From Zoogloea sp. (GTDB lineage: Bacteria; Pseudomonadota; Gammaproteobacteria; Burkholderiales; Rhodocyclaceae), in NCBI RefSeq assembly GCF_028689785.1, contig NZ_JAQVCN010000013.1, positions 1-64,000 on the forward strand: DNA of 64,000 nucleotides. Direction: 5' to 3'. A model generated the notes under the pieces. That model was given only the letters and a program-made list of their open reading frames with translations, was not told the origin of the DNA and did not search any database. A program made the position numbers and the translations under genes. Shown here in pieces: positions 58,880 through 64,000 of this stretch. How positions within the stretch are numbered: the first letter of the stretch is position 1; each line of letters starts with the position of its first letter.

Positions 58880-59663
58880 AGCCGCCCCCTCGATGACCGA
58901 TCTGAGCGGGCACATCGACACCCCGGCCCTCCAGCTGTCCTGGTCCGAAGCCCCCTGGGACTCCGTGCTGTTCGGCGCCCCGGTACTGCAGATCGGCACC
59001 CTGAACCTGCGTGCCCCAGGCGCGGTGGATGACATTGCGACCTTCGCCGAAGCCCGGGACAGGGCCGGCGCCCTGCTGGTGAGCTGCCGCCTCCGCCACG
59101 ATCAGCTGGCGGAATCCATGCTGCTCGAACAGACTGGTTTCCGCTTCATCGAAATGCTCTACCAGCCGGAGCTCGGCCTGGCCGCCCTGCCGCCATCCAG
59201 CCACGCTCTGGTGGTCAGCCGGGCCACCGCCGACGATATGCCGGAAATCCTCGACGCCGCTGGCTCGGCCTTCGGCAACGAACGCTTCCACATGGACCCG
59301 CGCCTGCCCTCGGCAATCGGCGACCTCCGCTACCAGAACTGGGTACGCAGCTGCCTGGCTCACCCGCAGCAACGCCTGCATGCCCTGCGTGACGGCGCGA
59401 CGCTGGTGGCCTTCTTCGTCACTGAAATGCGGGCGGACGGCACCTGCTATTGGCATCTCACAGCGGTAGCGCCCGGCCTGCAGGGTCGCGGCTACGGCCG
59501 TCGGGCCTGGGAAGCCATGCTCGAACAGGCCCAAAGTGAAGGCGCCAGCCGCGTGCAAACTTGCATCGTGGCCCGTAATCACCGGGTACTCAATCTGTAC
59601 GCCCGCCTGGGCTTCCGTTTTCCGCCGCCACTGATGACCCTGCACTGGGTGCGCCCCGCATGA
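58863..59663 (+). CDS. GNAT acetyltransferase, WecD-like
   Basis: A 266-residue protein. The C-terminal GNAT domain has motif A in WHLTAVAPGLQGRGYGRRAWEAML and motif B in RVLNLYARLGFRFPPP. The N-terminal half (LQLSWSEAPWDSVLFGAPVLQIG) resembles the first domain of WecD, the dTDP-4-amino-4,6-dideoxygalactose N-acetyltransferase. With WecE in the same operon, acetylation of that amino sugar is the natural reading. The start at 58863 overlaps the previous gene by 17 bases; an ATG at 58893 is an alternative. Confidence 0.75.
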   Translation: MSASPEAAPSMTDLSGHIDTPALQLSWSEAPWDSVLFGAPVLQIGTLNLRAPGAVDDIATFAEARDRAGALLVSCRLRHDQLAESMLLEQTGFRFIEMLYQPELGLAALPPSSHALVVSRATADDMPEILDAAGSAFGNERFHMDPRLPSAIGDLRYQNWVRSCLAHPQQRLHALRDGATLVAFFVTEMRADGTCYWHLTAVAPGLQGRGYGRRAWEAMLEQAQSEGASRVQTCIVARNHRVLNLYARLGFRFPPPLMTLHWVRPA

Positions 59664-60079
59664 GCGCCAAGGCCACACTCGGGCAGATGCTCCGCTACGG
59701 AGTGGTCGGCCTCACCTCCAACGCACTGCTCTACCTCGCCTACCTGGCCCTGACCAGCATGGGCGTCGAGCCCAAGCTGGCCATGAGCCTGCTGTACGCC
59801 CTCGGAGTGATCCAGACCTTCTACTTCAACAAGGCCTGGTCCTTCCGCCACGGCGGCACCCATGGGCCGGCCTTCATCCGTTACTGCATCAGCTACGGCC
59901 TCGGCTATCTGTTCAATCTGGCAGCCCTGTATGTGCTGGTTGACCACCTCGGGCACCCCCACCAGATCATCCAGGGCGCCCTGATCATCTGCACCGCAGT
60001 GCTGCTCTTTCTGCTGCAGAAACTCTGGGTTTTCCGATCCGATATTCCCTCGCCCAACGCCACCACCCCGAGTCTATGA
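59660..60079 (+). CDS. GtrA family membrane protein
   Basis: A 139-residue protein with four membrane spans (MLRYGVVGLTSNALLYLAYLAL; LAMSLLYALGVIQTFYFNKAW; YCISYGLGYLFNLAALYVLV; IIQGALIICTAVLLFLLQKLWVF). The FxxNKxWSF pattern is typical. GtrA proteins are thought to flip lipid-linked sugars made by a GtrB partner. Overlaps both neighbours by four bases (ATGA), so it is translationally coupled. Confidence 0.9.
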   Translation: MSAKATLGQMLRYGVVGLTSNALLYLAYLALTSMGVEPKLAMSLLYALGVIQTFYFNKAWSFRHGGTHGPAFIRYCISYGLGYLFNLAALYVLVDHLGHPHQIIQGALIICTAVLLFLLQKLWVFRSDIPSPNATTPSL

Positions 60080-61200
60080 ACATCCCCTTCAACAAGCCCT
60101 ACATGACGGGTAAGGAACTCTGGAACATCGCCCAGGCCCATGCCAACGGCCACCTGGCCGGGGACGGCAATTTCAGCAAGCGCTGCTCCCGCTGGCTGGA
60201 GGCCCGCACCGGTACCAACAAGGCGCTGCTCACCCATTCGTGCACGGCCGCCCTCGAAATGGCGGCAATCCTGGCCGACATCCAGCCCGGTGATGAGGTC
60301 ATCATGCCCTCCTACACCTTTGTATCGACAGCCAATGCCTTCGCGCTGCGGGGCGCCGTGCCGGTGTTCGTGGACATCCGCCCCGACACCCTGAACATCG
60401 ACGAGAAGCTGATCGAGAGCGCCATCACCGAGCGCACCCGGGCCATCGCCCCGGTGCACTACGCTGGCGTCGGCTGCGAGATGGACAGCATCATGGCTAT
60501 CGCCAACAAGCACAAACTGCTGGTGATCGAAGATGCCGCCCAAGCCGTGATGGCGACCTACAAGGGCCGCCCTCTGGGTGCCCTCGGCCACATGGGCACC
60601 CTGTCCTTCCACGAGACCAAGAACATCATTTCCGGTGAAGGCGGCGCCTTGCTGGTCAATGCCCCCCAGTATGCCGAACGAGCCGAGATCATCCGCGAGA
60701 AGGGCACCAACCGCTCCCAGTTCTTCCGCGGGCAAGTGGATAAATACACCTGGGTGGATATCGGCTCATCCTACCTTCCGGGGGAGATCATTGCGGCCTT
60801 CCTGGCCGCCCAGATCGAGGAAGCCGACAGCATCACCCGCCAGCGCCTGGCCATCTGGAACACCTACCACCAATGGCTGGCCGAAGCCGAAAAGGCTGGC
60901 AAGCTGCGGCGCCCGGTGGTGCCGGCCCACTGCGGCCACAACGCCCATATGTATTACATACTGCTGCCCGACCTGGCGCAGCGCACGGCTTTCATCGACA
61001 AGCTGCGCAAGGTGGGCATCAACACCGTGTTCCACTACATCCCGCTGCACAGCGCCCCGTCCGGCCAACGCTACGGCCGGGCCCATGGCGAGTTGCCGGT
61101 GACCACCGAGATGGCCGAGCGCCTGGTGCGCCTGCCCCTGTGGGTCGGCCTTGAGGAAGTCCAGGCAGAGGTCATCCAGCACATCCTGGCATCCCTGTAA
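60076..61200 (+). CDS. wecE: dTDP-4-amino-4,6-dideoxygalactose transaminase
   Basis: A 374-residue PLP enzyme of the DegT/DnrJ/EryC1 family that aminates dTDP-4-keto-6-deoxyglucose. Seen: IPFNKPYMTGKELWNIAQA (the WecE-type N-terminus), LTHSCTAALEMAAIL, PSYTFVSTANAFALRGA, EDAAQAV and the PLP lysine in SFHETKNIISGEGGAL. Full length and close to E. coli WecE in pattern. No rmlA or rmlB is nearby, so the dTDP-keto sugar must come from elsewhere in the genome. Confidence 0.92.
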   Translation: MNIPFNKPYMTGKELWNIAQAHANGHLAGDGNFSKRCSRWLEARTGTNKALLTHSCTAALEMAAILADIQPGDEVIMPSYTFVSTANAFALRGAVPVFVDIRPDTLNIDEKLIESAITERTRAIAPVHYAGVGCEMDSIMAIANKHKLLVIEDAAQAVMATYKGRPLGALGHMGTLSFHETKNIISGEGGALLVNAPQYAERAEIIREKGTNRSQFFRGQVDKYTWVDIGSSYLPGEIIAAFLAAQIEEADSITRQRLAIWNTYHQWLAEAEKAGKLRRPVVPAHCGHNAHMYYILLPDLAQRTAFIDKLRKVGINTVFHYIPLHSAPSGQRYGRAHGELPVTTEMAERLVRLPLWVGLEEVQAEVIQHILASL

Positions 61201-61250
61201 GCACACGCCGTGCAGTCCTCACAGAGGCTGCACGGCCGGGTAAGCGCCGG

Positions 61251-63941
61251 TCAGGCCAGGGCCTTGCCCACGATCTCGGTCACATCCGGTGACAGCCCCT
61301 CTGCCGCTGCCACCCGCTCCAACGCCGGACGGATGCGGGCCTGGATCTCCGGCGTAAACTTGCGCCAGCCCTCCAGGGCGCGGGCCATCCTGGATGCCAC
61401 CTGGGGGTTGTTGCGGTCGAGGGCGATCACCTGCTCGGCCCAGAAGGCATAGCCAGCCCCATCTTCCCGGTGGAACTCCGCCGGATTGGCCTTGAAGTAG
61501 CCACCAAGCAGCGAATAGACCTTGTTGGGGTTGGACAGGCTGAAGGCCGGGTTGCCCATCAGGGCCCGCACCTGCTCCAGGGTGGCCGGCGCCGAATCGG
61601 CCCAGCGCCAGGCCCCAGCCTGCAGCAGGAACCATTTGTCCAGTACCAGGGCGTCGTCCCGGTAGCGCTCATGGAAGGCCTCCAGAGCCTTGCAACGCTC
61701 CGGGCTGTCGCTCTGCACCAGGGCCGCCAGGGCACCATAGCGCTCGGTCATGTTGCCTGCATGCTGGAACTGCAAGATGGCCAACTGCACTGCCGTCGGG
61801 CCGCCCCAGGCCATCATGTAGCGCAGGCACAGGTTGCGCAGGGCACGCCGGCCGGCGTCGGCAGGGTGGTAGCGGTAGTCGCCCTCCACTTCCAGATCCA
61901 TGTAGCGCACCACAAAATCCGCCTGAAGGGCCTGACCCAGTTCACGCAGCAGGTGGATCAGGGCCGCCCGCAGGGGGGCCGGGTCGGCCTGCTCCATGCG
62001 CTCCAGCAAGTAGGCCTCGGCGGGCAGTGCCAGGGTTTCGGCCACAAAGGCCGGGTCGAGGCTGTCGTTGGTGAGGAGCGCACGGAAGGCGTGGCCAAAG
62101 GCCTGGGGCACCTGCATGGGCCGGCCGGCAGCCTTGTCGGCGGCCAGGGCCAGGATCACCCGCTCCATGTAGCGTTGGGCGGCGTCCCAGCGGTTGAAGG
62201 GGTCGCTGTCGTGGGCCATGCGGAAGGCCAGGCGGGTGTCGTCCTCGGCAATATCCAGGATCACCGGCGCAGAGTAGCCGCGCAGCACCGAGGGCACCGG
62301 CTCGGCGTCAATGCCGGTAAAGCACCAGCTGTGGCTTTCGGCCTTGAGTTCCAGCACCCGGGTGGTCTCGCCCGCCCGGGCCTCGCCCTCCAGCTGCAGG
62401 GGCAGGTCGGCGCCATCGGCCCCGATCAGGCCCACCGCCACGGGGATGTGCAAGGGCAGCTTGTCCGGCTGGCCGGAGGTGGCCGGGGTATGCTGGCTGA
62501 GGGTCAGGCTGTAGCTGCGGCTGGCGGCGTCATACACGCCCTCAGCCTTCAGCCGAGGCGTGCCGGCCTGGCTGTACCAGCGCATGAAGAGGTCCAGGTC
62601 GGCACCGTTGGCCTCGGCCATGCAGCCCACGAAGTCGTCGCAGGTCACCGCCTGGCCGTCATGGTAGGAGAAGTACAGGTCCATGCCGTTGCGGAAACCC
62701 TCGCGCCCCAGCAGGGTGTGCAGCATGCGGATGACTTCGGCCCCCTTCTGATACACCGTCGCAGTGTAGAAGTTGTTGATCTCCTGGTAACTGTCCGGGC
62801 GGATCGGGTGGGCCATGGGGCCGGCATCTTCGGGGAACTGCCCGCTACGCAGCACCCGCACATTGGCGATGCGCGTCACCGCCCGGGCCGAGGCCGCCGC
62901 ATCGGCAGAGTCGGACGCCCGGGCCATCATGTCGGCAGTGAACTGCTGGTCACGGAACACCGTGAGGCCTTCCTTGAGGGTCAGCTGGAACCAGTCGCGG
63001 CAGGTGACGCGGTTGCCCGTCCAGTTGTGGAAGTACTCGTGGGCCACCACGCTTTCCACGTTCTCGAAGTCCAGGTCGGTGCCGGTCTCCGGGTTGGCCA
63101 GCACATACTTGGTGTTGAAGATGTTGAGGCCCTTGTTCTCCATGGCGCCCATGTTGAAGTCGGACACCGCTACGATCATGAAACGGTCCAGGTCCAGTTC
63201 CAGCCCGAACACTTCTTCGTCCCAGCGCATGGAGTGGATCAGGGAGTCCATCGCATGGCCAACGCGATCGAGGTCGCGGGCCTCGACCCACACCTGCAGC
63301 AGCACGTCCCGACCGGTCATGGTAGTGACCCGACGCTCCAGGGCCTTCAGGTCGGCCGCCACCAGAGCAAACAGGTAGGACGGTTTGAGGAAGGGGTCTT
63401 CCCAGCGGGCAAAATGTCGGCCATTGGGCAGGGTGCCGGTTTCCAGCAGGTTGCCGTTGGACAGCAGCACCGGGCAGGTAGCGGCATCGGCCTCCAGGCG
63501 CACGGTGTAGCGGGCCATGATGTCGGGCCGGTCGGGGAAATAGGTAATGCGCCGGAAGCCCTCGGCTTCGCACTGGGTGTAGTAACCCCCGCGGGACTGG
63601 TACAGCCCCGACAGGGTCAGGTTGGCAGACGGATCAATGCGCGTCACCACCTCCAGCAGCACCTCATCGGCGTCCACATCAATCTCCAGCCCGCCTTCCA
63701 CTTCGCGCACCTGGCCCGCTGCCGGCACCTGGCCGTCGAGGCTCAGGGACAGGCGCTCCAGTGCCTCACCAAACAGCACCAGCGGGCCCGCCGGGGCATC
63801 GGGGTTGCGCACGCAGCGCATGCGGTTGGTGACCACCGTCTCTTGGGGGTCGAGCATGAAATCCAGGTCCACCGTGGCGACGGTGTAGGCCAGAGGCTGA
63901 TAGGCATCGCGGCGGATGGGGGTGCCTTGTTGGGTGCGCAT
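61251..63941 (-). CDS. pepN: Aminopeptidase N (M1 family)
   Basis: An 896-residue zinc aminopeptidase. The substrate motif GAMENKGLNIFN and the zinc site HEYFHNWTGNRVTC are present, with the second-Glu region after it (LKEGLTVFRDQQF). The full alpha-helical C-terminal domain is present. Converges with the wecE operon across 50 bases. The ATG at 63941 gives the standard N-terminus (DAYQPLAYTVATVDL). Confidence 0.96.
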   Translation of the reverse strand: MRTQQGTPIRRDAYQPLAYTVATVDLDFMLDPQETVVTNRMRCVRNPDAPAGPLVLFGEALERLSLSLDGQVPAAGQVREVEGGLEIDVDADEVLLEVVTRIDPSANLTLSGLYQSRGGYYTQCEAEGFRRITYFPDRPDIMARYTVRLEADAATCPVLLSNGNLLETGTLPNGRHFARWEDPFLKPSYLFALVAADLKALERRVTTMTGRDVLLQVWVEARDLDRVGHAMDSLIHSMRWDEEVFGLELDLDRFMIVAVSDFNMGAMENKGLNIFNTKYVLANPETGTDLDFENVESVVAHEYFHNWTGNRVTCRDWFQLTLKEGLTVFRDQQFTADMMARASDSADAAASARAVTRIANVRVLRSGQFPEDAGPMAHPIRPDSYQEINNFYTATVYQKGAEVIRMLHTLLGREGFRNGMDLYFSYHDGQAVTCDDFVGCMAEANGADLDLFMRWYSQAGTPRLKAEGVYDAASRSYSLTLSQHTPATSGQPDKLPLHIPVAVGLIGADGADLPLQLEGEARAGETTRVLELKAESHSWCFTGIDAEPVPSVLRGYSAPVILDIAEDDTRLAFRMAHDSDPFNRWDAAQRYMERVILALAADKAAGRPMQVPQAFGHAFRALLTNDSLDPAFVAETLALPAEAYLLERMEQADPAPLRAALIHLLRELGQALQADFVVRYMDLEVEGDYRYHPADAGRRALRNLCLRYMMAWGGPTAVQLAILQFQHAGNMTERYGALAALVQSDSPERCKALEAFHERYRDDALVLDKWFLLQAGAWRWADSAPATLEQVRALMGNPAFSLSNPNKVYSLLGGYFKANPAEFHREDGAGYAFWAEQVIALDRNNPQVASRMARALEGWRKFTPEIQARIRPALERVAAAEGLSPDVTEIVGKALA

Positions 63942-64000
63942 GGGGATGATCCTTGTTGTTGCTTTGACTGACGGGGATTCTACCCCGCCCGTCCAGCCCC

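Overview
The window comes from a betaproteobacterium, most likely of the order Rhodocyclales (the Azospira/Dechloromonas/Azoarcus neighbourhood). This is inferred from three things: the host gene order (thrS-infC-rpmI-rplT-pheS-pheT-ihfA-merR; gyrA-serC-pheA-hisC-tyrA-aroA/cmk-rpsA-ihfB-lapA-lapB; ompA-mtaD-ompA-ubiG-gph-ssrA), a tmRNA tag ending ANDERFALAA, and strongly GC-rich host coding DNA. No database search was possible, so the genus is a guess.

Bases 1 to about 17,270 are the right-hand part of an integrated lambda-type siphophage, visibly more AT-rich than the rest. It carries the end of a tail module in lambda order (tape measure H, then M, L, K, I, J). A block of fibre and receptor-binding genes follows: a DUF4376 protein, an Ig-like baseplate-type protein, a collagen-like collar fibre and a BspA-type leucine-rich-repeat fibre. 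Two small unknown genes come next. Then there is an accessory zone with an HNH endonuclease on the opposite strand, a small charged protein, a DUF6876 protein and a DUF2971 protein, and finally a tyrosine integrase. The integrase faces away from the host boundary, with direct repeats between its start codon and the chromosome. Capsid, terminase, repressor and recognisable lysis genes are not in the window, so the left end of the prophage lies outside it.

From 17,372 the sequence is ordinary chromosome. An M48 peptidase and rsgA (plus strand) converge on an isolated Anbu proteasome-like gene. The long minus-strand translation operon follows (thrS, infC from an AUC start, rpmI, rplT, pheS, pheT, ihfA, merR) with tRNA-Val(GAC) upstream of it. 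Next come a DEDD exonuclease with cysM, then ugd, then lapA-lapB, ihfB and rpsA. A compact aromatic/serine/histidine amino-acid operon follows (serC, pheA, hisC, tyrA and an aroA-cmk fusion), headed by gyrA.

After a divergent promoter region the plus strand holds two OmpA-family paralogues flanking an mtaD-like deaminase, ubiG, gph and the tmRNA gene. A 600-bp gene-free stretch full of hairpins follows. The last 15 kb holds minus-strand housekeeping genes (DUF192, an rluE-like synthase, a desaturase, an MscS channel, a PLD nuclease, an rsmB-like methyltransferase, DUF3108, purN, dedA). It ends with a four-gene, translationally coupled plus-strand operon (a GtrB-like glycosyltransferase, a GNAT acetyltransferase, GtrA and WecE), which looks like a dedicated system for adding an N-acetylated 4-amino-sugar to a surface glycan, and with pepN.

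The parts most worth a second look are the LRR tail fibre, the DUF2971 gene coupled to the integrase, the long hairpin over a phage ribosome-binding site, the GtrAB-WecDE-like operon, and the glutamine at the quinolone-contact position of GyrA.
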